From: Saccopteryx bilineata
Lineage: Eukaryota > Chordata > Mammalia > Chiroptera > Emballonuridae
Length of the DNA: 64,000 nucleotides
Direction of reading: 5' to 3'
NCBI RefSeq assembly: GCF_036850765.1
Contig: NC_089493.1
Coordinates: 123,944,239-124,008,238, forward strand
Shown here piece after piece: positions 23,600 through 35,552 of the stretch (positions are counted from its first letter, which is position 1; each line of letters opens with the position of its first letter). The notes under the pieces are model-generated. The model was given only the letters and a program-made list of their open reading frames with translations, had not been told where the DNA came from and did not search any database. A program made the translations under genes and the position numbers.

Positions 23600-26500
23600 A
23601 CCTGGAAAAAAGAGAAATATGGGTCTTGTTTTCTTATCCATGCAGCTACCCTGTCTTGATTGGAGCATTTATTCCATTTACATTTAAGATTATTATTATA
23701 TGTATTATTGCCATTTTATTCTTTAAACCTATAATCTTCTTTCTTGATTTCCCTTTTTTTTTTTTCTTTTCTCTTATAGGAGGCCCTTCAACATTTCTTG
23801 CAGTACTGGTTTGGTGGTAATGAAATCCTTGAGCCTTATTTTGTCTGGGAAGCTCTTTATTTCTCCTTCAGTTTTAAGTGATAGCCTTTCTGGATAAAGT
23901 AGTCTTGGTTGTAGGCTCTTGTTTTGTATCACTTTGAATATTTCTTGCCAAGCCCTTCTGGTCTGAAGTGTTTCTCTTGAGAAGTCATATGTCAGCCTTA
24001 GTGGTGGCTCCTTTGTTGGTAATTAATTATATTTCTCTTGCAGCTTTTAATATTCTTTCTTTGCCTCTTAACTTTAGCATTTTAATTGTGATATTACTTG
24101 GTGTGGGCCTTCTTGGGTTCATCTTTAATTGAACTCTGTGCTTCTTGAGCTTGTGTGACTTTTTCCTCCATCAAGTTAGGGAAGTTTTCAGCTATGATTT
24201 CTTCAAAGAAGTTCTCTATCCCTTGTTTGTTCTCTGTTCCTTAAGAGCCCCTTTGATGTGGATGTTTCTTCTTTTCGTGTTGTCACAGAGGTCTCATAGA
24301 GTCTGCTTTTGTGATTACATGTATCTTGTCCTCTAAATCACTGATTTGATCCTCCACTTCATCCAGCCTACTTTTGATTCCCTCTAGTGCAGTCTTCATT
24401 TCAGATATTGTATTTGCCATTTCTGACTGGTTCTTTTTTATGGTTTCAATGTCTTTTTTAATGCTTACTAACTTCTCACCTGATTATCCATTCTTATTCT
24501 AAGATCTTTGAGCATCCTAATAACCATTATTTTAAGCTCTTCTCTGGTAGTTTGGTTATTTCTATTTCATGTAGTTCTTTTTTGAGGATTTCTCTAGTTG
24601 ATTCATTTGGATCATATTTCTTTATCTGACCATTTTTTCTGTATATTAGGTAGCTCTGCTCTGACTCCCAAATATGTTGTGGTGTTTGTATGAGGAAGAT
24701 GGGGTCAGTGGTACTAACCTTCAGGCTCTGAGTTCCTTGCTCTCGAAATGCTCCTTGAGAGTTGCATTTACCCTCCTGTTGTATGTGAGTCTTGAATGCA
24801 ATTGGTACTTTAGTGGGTGTAGTTATCTCTTCAGGCTGGCTGGCCTAACAGTCAACCTCGATCACATGTATTAGAAACTGTGCAGTGTCTGTCCTGTTGG
24901 GCATATTTATTCTTCACAGTGTCTGGTGCCTGCTAGATTCCTCCTTTGGGCGTGCTGCTTATGTAGCTAGCTGAGTCTAGTGTTGGTGCATTCTGCCACC
25001 CACTACTGGTTGTCTTAATTCTGGGTCATCTTGTGCAGGGTTCAGGTATGGGTTGCTATAACCCACCATGGGCAACCTGTCTGGAGCTACTGCTGTGTTC
25101 ACTGTTTGTGTCTGTGTTTTCTGTGCCCAGGTGTGTATGGGATGGGTTAGTCTATGTATTGATATAAAGGTCAGCTTCCTCCTGCTTAGAGTTGACAGCA
25201 GCCTTGTAAAAGGGCCCAAGTTCCATAAGATTTCTGTCCACTATTTATTTAGAAAGAGTGTAGTGTGGGTTTATATGGCCTTGCCACACCAACCCCTCTA
25301 CAGGTTGCAAGTTTGGTGGATTAGGGCAGCTGAGGTCAGGATGACAGTGTTAGTGAGACCCTCTACTTGGGAGGTCTCTTGGACAGGCACTGAGTACAGA
25401 GAATGTGGCCCCTACTCCAGAGCCTAATCCCTTAGACACTGCTGGCTATTCCATTTCTGTTTCTGCCCAGTGAGGTGAGCAGCAGGTTCACATTGGTTAG
25501 GGCCAATAGGCCCCTCTGCAGAATTTCTTCCAGCTGGTGAGACCCTGGTCTCAGGGAGGAAGACAAGAGAGTCCCTCACTGGGGCTGACCGTGCCCCCCT
25601 AGAAAGTGGCTAAGCCCCTCGACCAGTCCCAAAGATAGGCTTCAAGACACCAGCACCTTCAATGTCCGTGTTCTAAGCCTTTCTCCCTTTCCCCTGTGGA
25701 ACCTCCCAAGCAAGGCAGGATATCTGGGACCCAGGTTGGCCAACTGTGAAGCTCCACCCTATCCAGTGCTAATGCAAGCCACTTTGCAGGTGCTGACTAC
25801 AGAAAGTAGTACTAGCCTCATCTTTTCCTAGTGTCCGACAAGCCCTCCTTTCAGAGACACGCAACCAGCAAGGGTAGTTGGGTCCTCCTCCAATGTTCTC
25901 CACAGCTGGCCACTGGATGTGCCGGCCCTGGGCCTCCCAGGAGGGAACCCAATGCAAATCAGTGCAAGACACTGCCATGACTGGCACTTATCAACCTTCT
26001 TGGAGCTACAAGCAAACCAGAGGTTGTTGCTGCCTCTGCTGGGCATAGGTGCACATGGAAATACCAAATCAAACACCTAGTCTGGCTTTTACCCACACTA
26101 GTCCTGGGGAAAAGTCAGCAAAAGGCCCAAGTTTCCCTGACAGCTGCCACCTGCTACCTCTCTGTCTGCTGGCTGCTTGTTAGGCTCAGCAACTGAAAAA
26201 AACCTCTGATAGAGTCTAGAGCCAGGGCAACTTAGGGATTACAAAATATGGTCAGTGTGACTCCCATCCCAGGGTCCCAGGTGTCAGTCTATCCTAAAGT
26301 GTGGCCACTTGGAATACAGTGAATGTGGCCTCTGAAATCCAGAGATTCTGAAATCCAGAGATTTGGTCTACCCACAGTCCAGCCAGTTTCTACTGAATCT
26401 CTCGTGAGGCCGAATCACCAGTCATATTCTTGGGAAATTGTGGGGAAAAGCTCCGGCCTCAGCGCCAGAAAACCGAGAGTCACTGACATCCCCTGCTTCC

Positions 26501-27235
26501 TGGCCAAGGCTGCTACGTCTCTCCACAGGGCCCAATTTCCACAGGCTGGGCAAGAGAGATTCCCAAAGGTGTGGCAGTTGCTTTCCCCCAGGCTGATGCT
26601 GCACACAGGGTACTGCTCCACCCAAGAAAGTTGGCAACTGCATTATTGGAGAATGACTCAGCAGAGGAGTCTGGTGGCCATTCCCCCACACACACACAGT
26701 GTCTCTCCCTAGGCTGCCAGTTTCACACTCTCCTCACACAACTCTAGTCCTCTCAGCCCTTTGCCACATCCCCAGGTAAGTGGCTGTGAACAAGATTTTT
26801 CTGTGTTGGCCCTTTAAGACAGTGCCTGTGTCTCTGAGTACTGTCTCTTTTCACAGACAGAAACTTCACTTCCGCTCACCACCAAATACTATGTGGATAT
26901 TTCTTCTAGACTTTGGTGTTCTAGGCTGGGAGTCCTAATCTGGGGCATAGGACCCACTCTTCTCAGAGCAGATCTCCTCACAGCTGACAGTCCTTCCAGA
27001 CCTTCAGCCACTGCTCATTCCTGGAAGTGGGGACAGCTCTTTTTGCATCTCCACCCTTCCTACCAGTCTCAATGTGGCTTCCGTGACTCCTTGGTTATGA
27101 ACTCTACTTCATTTAGTCTGAGGTTGGTTTTTCAAGATTATTGTTCTTAAATTTAGTTGTAACTCCAATTTGGTCCTGGGAGGCCAGAGTTGGAACATCC
27201 TCCTACTCTGTCACCATTTGGAATCTCCTTTGATT
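23600..27235 (-). mobile_element. L1, antisense: degenerate ORF1 and long 5' UTR
   Basis: Read on the minus strand, the right edge near 27,235 gives an L1-like start (a 'ggtgacagagtaggag' zone). It is followed by about 2.5 kb of GC-richer 5' UTR (about 24,660-27,235), then a broken ORF1 (about 23,760-24,650). The ORF1 remnant is homologous to the intact ORF1 at 62,923-63,801: both carry 'actactttatccag..aaggctatc' and the 'cttcccagacaaa' zone. The leftmost part (23,600-23,750) resembles the start of ORF2. Many ORFs of 60-130 codons here are 5' UTR noise. Confidence 0.8.
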
Positions 27236-27463
27236 CATCTTGAATTAATTTTTTATGCATAGGAACAAACTGTAGTCATTTTATTTTTTTACACATGGCT
27301 TTCCAGTTTTCCCAGCACCATTTATTGAAGAAGCTTTCTTTTCTCCGTTGTGTGTTTTTCTCCTTTATCAAAGATTTGTCCATATATATGTGGTTTTATT
27401 TCAAGGCTCTCGAGTCTGTTCCATTGGTCTGTACGTCTGCTTTTTTGCCAATACCATGCTGTT

Positions 27464-27801
27464 CTGGGGGGGGGGGGTTGTTTGTTTGTTTTGTAGAGAC
27501 AGAGTCAGAGAGAAGGATAGATAGAGACAGACAGGAATGGAGAGAGATGAGAAGCATCAATCATCAGTTTTTCATTGCGACACCTTAGTTGTTCATTGAT
27601 TGCTTTCTCATGTGCCTTGACCATGGGCCTTCAGCAGACCGAGTAAACTCTTGCTCGAGCCAATGACCTTGGGTCCAAGCTGGTGAGCTTTGCTCAAACC
27701 AGATGAGCCCACGCTCAAGCTGGCAACTTCAGGGTCTCGAACCTGGGTCCTCCGCATCCCAGTCTGACGCTCTATCCACTGTGCCACCGCCTGGTCAGGC
27801 G
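27464..27801 (-). mobile_element. tRNA-derived SINE, type B, antisense
   Basis: It begins with a run of G and a GA-rich strip and ends at the reversed head 'gtgccaccgcctggtcagg'. The 13-bp target duplication ataccatgctgtt lies at 27,451-27,463 and 27,802-27,814. Confidence 0.93.
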
Positions 27802-28064
27802 ATACCATGCTGTTTTGTTTATCATGGCTCTACAGTATGATTTGAAGTCAGATAGTGTGATACCTCTGGCTACAATATTTTTCTAAGGATTGCATGGATC
27901 CATATAAATCTAGAGATTTTTGTTTATTTCTTTAAAAATGAATTGGTATTTTAATGGGGATTCCATTAAATTTGTATCTTGCTTTGAGTAATATGGCCAT
28001 TTTAACTATGTTGATTCTACTGATCCATAAACATGGAAAATTTCCACTTAATTATATCTTTTTC

Positions 28065-28227
28065 GCCTGACCTGTGGTGGCGCAGTGGATAAAGCATCGA
28101 CCTGGAAATGCTGAGGTCGCCGGTTCAAAACCCTGGGCTTGCCTGGTCAAGGCACATATGGGAGTTGATGCTTCCAGCTCCTCTCCCCTTCTCTCTCTTT
28201 CTGTCTCTCCCTCTCCTCTCTAAAATG

Positions 28228-28254
<27 letters not shown>
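28065..28254 (+). mobile_element. tRNA-derived SINE, type C
   Basis: Complete with an (aaat)n tail. The 15-bp target duplication aattatatctttttc lies at 28,050-28,064 and 28,255-28,269. Confidence 0.94.
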
Positions 28255-28258
<4 letters not shown>

Positions 28259-29032
28259 ATATCTTTTTCAATTTCTTTTAGTAATGCTTTATAGTTTTCA
28301 GTAGATAGGATCTTCACATCCTTTGTTAAGTTTATGGCTAGGTATTTTGTTGTTGCAATTGTAAAAGTAATTTGTTTTTTAGTTCATTTTCTGAAATTTC
28401 ATTGTTGATGTATAGGAAAACAGTAGACTTTTATATATTGATTTTGTATCCTGCAACTTGACTGTATTTGTTTCTTGTTTCTAATAGTTTCTCAGTGTAG
28501 TCTTTGGAGTTTTCTATATACGGGATCATGTCACCTGCAAAAAGCGATACGTTTACTTCTTCTTTCTCAATATGGATGACTTTTCTTTCTTTCTCTTGCC
28601 TTATTGCTCTGGCTAAGTCTTCTAGTACTGTATTGAAGAAGAGTGGAGAGTGGGCATCCTTATCTTGTTTTTTGACCCAATTTTATGCTTTATTCTTAAG
28701 AATGTTTTATGTCTACTGGAAAAGAAAGTATAATCCAATGTTCTGGCATAAAAGGTTCTGTAAATTGTTTCTGAATTTAGAGGGTAAGCTTTCAGTTTTT
28801 CACCATTTAGTATGGTATTGGCTGATGGTTTGTCATATATGGCCTTTATTATGTTGAGGTACTCTTCATCTATACACATTTTATTCAGTGTTTTATATTT
28901 TCATACATTTTTATAGATTTTTAGAGAGAGAAATGGGTGGGGGGCAAACTGGGAAGCATCAACTTGTAGTACACAGGTCACAAAATTAGGGGATATTTCA
29001 AAATGAATCTGAAGCGATAAAAAGAAGTCTTT

Positions 29033-29509
29033 GATTTTTTTTTTTTTTTTTTTTTTTGAAGTTGGAAACGGGGAAGCAGTCAGACAGACTCCTGCATGCA
29101 CCTGACCAGGATCCACCTGGCATGCCCACCAGGGGGCGATGCTCTGCCATCTGGGGCATGATTTGAAGTCAGATAGTGTGATACCTCTGGCTACAATATT
29201 TTTCTCAGGATTGCTCTGGCTATTCAAGGTCTATAATGGATCCATATAAATCTAGAGATTTATGCTCCATTGCAACCAGAGCCATTCTAGCGCCTGAGGC
29301 AGAGGCCACAGAGCCATCCTCAGTGCCTGGGCCAACCTTGCTCCAATGGAGCCCCAGCTGCAGGAGGGGAAGAGAGAGACAGAGAGGAAGGAGAGGGGAA
29401 GGGGTGGAAAAGCAGATGGGTGCTTCTCCTGTGTGCCCTGGCCGGGAATCGAACCCAGGACTCCTGCACGCCAGGCCGACATTCTACCACTGAGCCAACC
29501 AGCCAGGGC
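29033..29509 (-). mobile_element. Type A SINE, antisense, carrying an L1 patch
   Basis: Poly-T start, then 'aagttggaaacggggaagc', and the reversed head 'tgagccaaccagccagggc' at the right. The middle is broken at about 29,155-29,262 by about 105 bp of L1 sequence that also occurs at 27,834-27,917. The SINE resumes at 'ctccattgcaaccagagcc'. Confidence 0.88.
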
Positions 29510-29769
29510 TGATATTTTTTATTAAACAAGAACATCAGAAAAGCAAACAACAATGTCAAAGAAAGTTCAATTATGCAAATGAGATGCAAACTCCATTATT
29601 GTGATTGAGTAGCAAGTGACATATTAGTGGGGGTGAACAGAAGCATGTCAAACTGGACAAGAGTTCTACACATTGACTGTTCATTAGGGTGTATGGTCAC
29701 CCAAGACCACCAAAACAAAACATGCTGACAGCGATGGGGTATGGACAGGATCAGATCATCCAGCAGTTC

Positions 29770-30030
29770 TTATGGGATCCTCTGCCACTCTTGCTCCAGG
29801 ACAACTTCCAGCTCAAGAAGTGTGGGAGGCACTGGACAGTTTGCCAGATGTCTTCCCAGTGCATCCCCAGTATGTTCAATGGGATTCAGGTCTGGAGAAT
29901 GTGAAGGCCAGTCCATGCGTTTGATTCCTGCCTCCTGAAGCATGTGGTTGACAAGATGCGCGTGGTGGGGCCTTGCATTATTGTCCATGAAAAGAAAGTT
30001 GTTTCCAACTGCTCCAGCATAGGGTACCAC
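29770..30030 (-). pseudogene. Tc1-like transposase C-terminal remnant, copy 2
   Basis: The peptide is residue-for-residue the same as copy 1 over MDNNARPH, the 'LVNHMLQEAGIKRMDWPSHS' stretch and PDLNPIEH, because both lie in the 434-bp identical block. It ends differently (EQEWQRIP). The helix-turn-helix remnant is at about 30,509-30,715 (GHLEAGQTQMTVAIAFGTSQ). Frameshifts make it non-functional. Confidence 0.85.
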
Positions 30031-31090
30031 TGTAGGGTGCAGGACCTCATCTCAATATCTGACAGCAGTTAATGATTCATTTCTAATGACGTGGAGGTCG
30101 GTGTGACCACCAGTGCTGATGCCAGCCCACACCATGATTCCACCACCACCAAAGGAATTCTTTTCTCACTTGAAACGTGGATTCTCCCCATGTTCCTTAT
30201 TCATGCCAGATCAGGACACGATGATTGTCAGGCTGTAGACTGAACTGTGACTCATCAGAGAAGAGGATAGTTAACCACTCATCATGGGTCCAATTACGAT
30301 ACTCATCAGCCCACTTTCTATAGGTTCTACAGTGTTCAACACATAACAGAATGCATACCATTGGTCACCAGGCATGTAGTCCACGCAATGGAGCCAATTT
30401 CATATGGTCTGGGTGCATATCCATCCTCTAGTGGCAGCAAGAAACTGTCCCTGCAGCTCTGTTGCATTGCTGTGCCTATTCCTTCTTGCCAATAAGGTCG
30501 TGCAGCAGTCATCTCTTGCTGTTGTGGCTGATGGGTGACCCTGCCTTTGTCACCTTCGTACTGTGCCAGTCTTTTGAAAGAGATTCCACAGTCTGCTGAT
30601 AAACGCTTTGAGATGTTCCAAATGCTATTGCCACTGTCATCTGTGTTTGACCAGCTTCAAGATGTCCTGTGATTCTCCAGGCTTTGAATTCAGGCAAATC
30701 GTGTAGCAGGGACATTGCAAGGGCTGGGAAATGGCAGGATGTGCACTTTCAAGATCAAGGAACATGCAGATACATACTCTAGTACTTGCAGCCTTTTGTA
30801 TAGTGCATTTTCACCAATGAAATAAAAGTTGGTTGGTTTTGCATTTCATTTGCATAATTGAACAACTTTGACTTGTTTCCTTTTCTAAAGTTCTTCTTTA
30901 ATAAAAAGAAATCAAATGCTTTTTTTTTTTTTTTTTGCTTTATATTCACTTTGAAATACACCCTAATTTTTGTGAGCAGTTTAAGTTGCTTCTCATATGT
31001 GCCATGATTGGACAAGCCCTGTGTTTCAAAGGGGGCCCTCAGCATTCCAGGTTGTTGCTCCATCCACTACGGCACCACAGGTCAAGCTTA

Positions 31091-32030
31091 TTGCGTGTTT
31101 TAAACATAAATATGTTGTTTCTTATCAGATATTTTTTCTGCATCTATTGCAAGATCATTTGATTTTTGTCCTTTGTTTTGTCTATCTTGTTTATCACATT
31201 GATAGATTTGCATATGTTAAGCCATCCTTGTGCTCCTGTAATGAATCCCACTTGATTGTAATGTAAATTTATTTTTGCAGTTAAATTCTAATTTCAGAGC
31301 ATGATGGTCAGAGAATATGCTTGGTATAATTTCAATCTTGAATTTGTTGAGACTAGTTTTTTGACCCAAAATATCTTCTATTCTTGAGAATGTTCTATGT
31401 GCACTGAAAAAGAATGTATAATCTGATGTTCTGGGTGAAAGGTTCTGTAAATGTCAATTATGTCCATTTGATCTAGTGTGTCATTTAAGGTCAATATTTT
31501 TTATTGATTCCTGTTTGGATGATCTAACTAAAGTTGTCCATGGAGTGTAGGTCTCCAACTATGACTGTGATTTTATCTTGTTTCTCCTTTTACTTATAAG
31601 TAGTTGTCTTCTATAATCTGAGACTCACAGATTTAGTGCCCATTAAGAAGTATTATGTCTTCTTGATGTAATATTCCATTTATCACTATGAAATGTCCAT
31701 CTTTGTTTCTTGTTACCTTTGTTGTCTTGAAATCAGTATTATCAGATATAAGTATGACTTTACTTGCTTTTCTTTGGGTATTTTTTTCTTTAGAGAATCA
31801 TTTTCCAACCTTTCATTTTCAGTGTACTCTTCTCCTTGCAGCTTAGATGTGCCTCCTAAAGGCATCATATGGTTGGGGTTGTTTTTTATCCAATCTTCTA
31901 CTCTGTGCCTCTTTATTAGTGAGTTCAGACCTTTTACATTTAGGGTAATTATTGATGCGTAAGGATTTCCTATAGGCATTTTACGTTTAGTTTTCTAGTA
32001 ATTTAGTGTCTTTTTTTGGTTCTCTTTTTG
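31091..32030 (-). mobile_element. L1 ORF2 N-terminal half, antisense (degenerate)
   Basis: It continues from 28,905 ('aaacataaatatgttgtttcttatc', 'ttctgcatctattgcaag'). The frame ending at 31,979 reads ASIITLNVKGLNSLIKRHRV, the start of the endonuclease domain of L1 ORF2. Frameshifts break the rest. Confidence 0.85.
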
Positions 32031-32094
32031 TGTTTTTGTCTGTTTGCTTGGTTTTTGGTGCTCTTCCATACCTCTTTCTTCTGTTTTCTCTTTT

Positions 32095-32262
32095 ATTTTT
32101 AAAGATTTTATTTATTGATTTTAGAGAGAGGAGAGAGAAGGGGGGAGAATCAGGAAGCATCAATTCGTGTCAACTCGTGGTAGTTGCTTCTTGGTATGTG
32201 CCATGACTGGGCAAGCCCTGGGTTTTGAACCAGCAACCTCAGCATTTTGGGTTAATGCTTTT
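32095..32262 (-). mobile_element. Type C SINE, antisense, lacking the head end
   Basis: 'gattttagagagaggagag', 'gtgccatgactgggcaagccctggg' and 'gcaacctcagcattttgggtt'. It fades before the tRNA A-box. Confidence 0.75.
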
Positions 32263-32266
32263 GAGA

Positions 32267-32829
32267 AAAACGTTTCATGTATACAAGAGTCCTTTGTCTT
32301 ATAAGTGCTTCTGCCCTCCCTCACCTTTACTACTTCAGACCTTTATCCTTTCCTCTTTTTATGTTTTTGTTGTCACAGAGTATGCTTGTTTATATTGTTA
32401 GCTTTTTGGAGCTTTTACTTGTAGTTTGGATTTGTTTTGTTCTTTGTATCTGGTCAAATAACCGCCTGGAGTATTTCCTGCAGTGGGCATTTTCTGGTGA
32501 TAAGTTCCCTCAGTTTCTATATGTTTGGAAAACATTTTATTTCCCTTAAGATAACTTTGATAGATATAGTATTCTTGGCTGGTAATCCTCTCTTTCTGTA
32601 CTTTGAATGTTTGAGTCTTATAGAATTTCTGCTGAGAAATCTGATGATAACCTAGTGGACTTTTTTTTATGTTATGTTCTTCTTTTCCCTAGCTGCCTTG
32701 AGAATTCTTTTGTTGTTGAATTTTGACAATTTTATTACATGTGTCTTGGAAAAGGCCTGTTTGGGTTTAGATAACTACGTGTTCTGTTTGTTTCTTGGAT
32801 TCGAGGATCTAACTCTTTTCATAGACTCG
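32267..32829 (-). mobile_element. L1 ORF1 region, antisense (old)
   Basis: 'ttctgctgagaaatctgatgataa', 'ctgccttgagaattcttttg' and 'tgtcttggaaaaggcctgtttggg' follow the antisense order of an old L1 ORF1. It is placed as expected for the same element as 31,091-32,030. Confidence 0.65.
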
Positions 32830-33150
32830 GCATATGGATGTCCCAGGTTTGAGTGGCAATCAGGGCATGCAAGAGTAGTGACCATCTGCTTCTCCCCCCT
32901 CCTTCTCCTTTTCCTCTCCCTCCTCCCCCCTTTTCTCTCCCTCTTCTCCTCTCACAGCCAGTGGCTCAAATGGTTCAAGCATTGGCCCCAGGTGCTGAGG
33001 ATAGCTCAGTTGGTCCCAGCCTGTCAGCTTCAGTGCTAAAAATAGCTCAGTTGATTGAGCATCTCACCCCAGATGGGGATTGCCAGGTGGATCTCGGTCA
33101 GGCTGCATGTGAGAGTCTGTCTCACTATCTCCCCTCCTCTCACTTAAAAA
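32830..33150 (+). mobile_element. Old diverged type A SINE
   Basis: 'gatgtcccaggtttgagtggcaatcagggca', 'ccatctgcttctcccccctcc', 'cccaggtgctgaggatagc' and 'tgagagtctgtctcactatctcccc' keep the type A order with an older body. It ends 190 bp before FBXO33 exon 4. Confidence 0.8.
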
Positions 33151-33343
33151 TAATTTGACTTTACTAAATGTGTTTATATCAAATTGTATTACAGCACCAT
33201 CCATTCACCTTCCACAGTAATGTTCTTGGAGACATCAAACTTCTTGGTTTATTTTCTGGCTAAAAATTTGCAGAAAAAACTAATCATATAAACAAAATAA
33301 AATACAAGGCACTTACAGTGCTTGTGTTTTGCTTATTTTTAAG

Positions 33344-33615
33344 GTTACACAGTGTGGGCACACAACCTCATCGCCATTGCTCGTCTTCGTGGCTCTGATC
33401 TAAAAGTACTTGAAGTCACTGAAGAAAGCATTGATTTTGACCAAGGTGAACTGGCCGACCAGGATGTGGATCCAGTGCATAACCTTATTGAGCAGGTATC
33501 CCTGGGCCTGGGTCAACCTTGGCACGCAGTCATGGACATCGAAGCACTCAGTGTCTTCACTGAACCAAATCGTCATTTTTACAGAGAGATGCAAAGCTTC
33601 AGTGAAGACATCTAG
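33344..33615 (+). CDS. FBXO33: FBXO33 exon 4, C-terminus and stop
   Basis: The acceptor is tatttttaag before 33,344. Joined to exon 3, G|GT gives Gly and the frame reads YTVWAHNLIAIARLRGSDLK, ending FYREMQSFSEDI with TAG at 33,613-33,615. This is the FBXO33 C-terminus as remembered, with no frameshift. Intron 3 (22,602-33,343, about 10.7 kb) is almost entirely repeats. The three exons together encode about 355 residues of the roughly 555 expected. Confidence 0.97.
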
Positions 33616-35370
33616 CTTTTTTTTTTAATGTACAATTCCTGTGGTTACATATGCAAGTAGGGTCCTATTATGTTTTTTTCAGTAGTGTAAATTAATCCCT
33701 TTGTGCTGTGTTCAATCAGTATTGCTTCATAGAATTATATATGTATGTTCTATTTCTTGATCAAAGAACGCAGTCGGGTATTGGTTTAGAAGTTCAAAGT
33801 GACAATGTGTAGGGCTTTCACGGTTAATGGACTTATTACAAAACTTTAAGGATGTACAACTGAAGGTTGTCTGAGGTTGCTGGCTAACTTTATTTTTCAC
33901 TGAGTTACTCTGCCTTTTTGATGTTCTTATTCTTTGTGTGTCAGAGTTCAGAACTCAGGAGCCAAAATATTTTTATACATATATAGATTATATCCATAGC
34001 CTAGTAGATTTGTATGTAATGCACCGCATTCATGCATTCTAATAGCATTTCATTAATTTTTATTTGAAATGGAAGGGAGGATAATGTCCCAAATGAATTA
34101 TCTTTAGCAGAAAAGCCAATATTTTAACTGTTGTTGCATATGTAAAATCGGTATCACCAGTTACCATTCTGAATTTTGTATAGTGCTAGGTTAGAACATT
34201 GCTTAACCCTTTCTTTAAATTCATTTACATAAACATAAATACTCAAATTGTTAGATTTTTAAAAACTATGTCTGACACGATTTTATCAATTATATTATAC
34301 ATTCAAGTTAGCTTTTAAGTCCAGATTTAAAATAGTGGAGGAAGAAATAAACTATATTCCAGGGTAAAACCTCCTAAAAGAAAATAAAAAACCAGAATTG
34401 TAAACACACATGCTTGCAGACAAACATTAGTTCTGAAATCCCTAGCAACAAGTCACTGGATTTTCTCTGTCAGCGCGCGTGTCAGCTGCCAAAGAATAGA
34501 CTTAACTGAAGAAGTGCCCACATGCTGGCAGGGGCCGGCCAACTCAGGCTAGCCAAATACTGCTAGATTGTAATATTTAAGGTCGAATTTCGACCTGTGG
34601 TACACAGCTGTGCTGTGGCTCAGTCAGCAACCTCAGAACTCTGAAAAACAAAACAAAAAAAAAGAAAAAAAACATGCACCTGTTTCACTGTGAATAGTGA
34701 ATGTAAAGGAAGAAAGAAAAAACTGAAAGCTTGTTCTATCACAGGTATGAGCTGCTATATGATACATGAAGAACATTCCATGAAGTATGTTTTAAAACCT
34801 TGTTATATCTGAGAGGCTTTAAAAGCCAATTTAACTGTTTCAGGGCAACCGCGGTACAGACGTGGTCTCTGTGAGACTTCCACCTGACCCTAGTTTTAAG
34901 TGGTACGAATGTTGTGCATTTAATGTTAAAGGACAGTCTGCAATAATAAAGTAGCCAACATGGGTGCCCAGCAGTGCTGAGACCTGGCTGCTCTATTGTA
35001 AGCTTTGGAAACACAATTTATGCAACAGATGTCCAGATATGATTCTATTTATGGAAAAAGTTTATATGTGTTTTACAAACGGTTTTACCATCTTATATTA
35101 AAATGACCTTTTGACAGGTGTGCACTGTTTTGTCTCCAGTGGGCACATACCCTGCAGATTTTATATGTACATCAGTAGTGTGAATCCACTGGCACAGTGT
35201 GTGTAAATGCCAGATGTGGTGAGATTTTATAAGTGTGCTCAGATAAATAACTCCTGACAGAAACTGTAAGGAAATCAGCTGAATGTTTGACCTGATGACT
35301 GATGTTATATGGTTTATGTTAAATGTATATTCTTTTAATCAATGAATAAAGCATTAAAAAGTGATCATTG
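33616..35370 (+). other. FBXO33: FBXO33 3' UTR
   Basis: About 1.75 kb from the stop codon to the first clear poly(A) signal. It is the longest stretch in the window free of recognisable transposable elements, which fits purifying selection on the UTR. It is AT-rich with several attta-like pentamers. The exact cleavage site cannot be seen from DNA. Confidence 0.8.
35345..35350 (+). promoter_or_regulatory. FBXO33: Poly(A) signal AATAAA for FBXO33
   Basis: AATAAA in 'caatgaataaagcatt', followed by a T/GT-rich stretch. A second AATAAA at 35,415-35,420 could serve as an alternative. Confidence 0.75.
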
Positions 35371-35552
35371 ATATATATTTTATTGTATATAAAGCATGAA
35401 AAATTTTAGTGTTAAATAAACTGCAGTAATCTTTACATTGTGTATAATCATATGTTAGCTCCTATTGTAATCTGAGCAGCAAAGCTCAAATTTGAGAATA
35501 TATCATAAGTCTTAGGCTGAATAGATTGGAGGATTTTAATTTCTTGAAGTCC

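Larger units (their letters stand above)
27240..28905 (-). mobile_element. L1 ORF2 C-terminal half, antisense (degenerate)
   Basis: 'cagttttcccagcaccatttattg', 'tttgtccatatatatgtggt' and 'taccatgctgttttgttt' are the antisense ORF2 C-terminus. The frame at 28,622-28,879 reads [15 protein letters not shown], part of the L1 reverse transcriptase. It holds SINEs at 27,464-27,801 and 28,065-28,254. It appears to continue at 31,091 beyond a nested SINE and Tc1-like element. Confidence 0.85.
28970..30984 (-). mobile_element. Tc1-like DNA transposon, copy 2 (degenerate)
   Basis: The edges read TA-cacaggtcacaaaatta and 'aatttttgtgagcagttTA', diverged forms of the copy 1 termini. It is longer than copy 1 because a type A SINE with an L1 patch lies in its left inverted repeat (29,033-29,509). 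Minus-strand transposase remnants follow the copy 1 order. Here the first catalytic Asp codon is kept (S-D-E-S at about 30,245-30,256), while the shared MDNNARPH block has Asn as in copy 1. Confidence 0.92.
28906..31090 (-). mobile_element. Type C SINE, antisense, split by Tc1-like copy 2
   Basis: The tail half (GA-rich, 'gggaagcatcaacttgtag') lies at about 28,906-28,969. The head half ('agttgcttctcatatgtgcc' to 'ggcaccacaggtca') lies at about 30,985-31,090. Removing the Tc1-like element joins them into an ordinary type C SINE. Confidence 0.8.

Noticed and set aside
25068..26712. Cluster of 60-130-codon frames on both strands
   Set aside because: This is the GC-richer L1 5' UTR (antisense); the frames overlap one another on both strands and resemble no protein.
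21296..33615. FBXO33 as a processed pseudogene
   Set aside because: Exons are separated by real introns with consensus splice sites, the frame is intact, and a 3' UTR with a poly(A) signal follows at the right distance.
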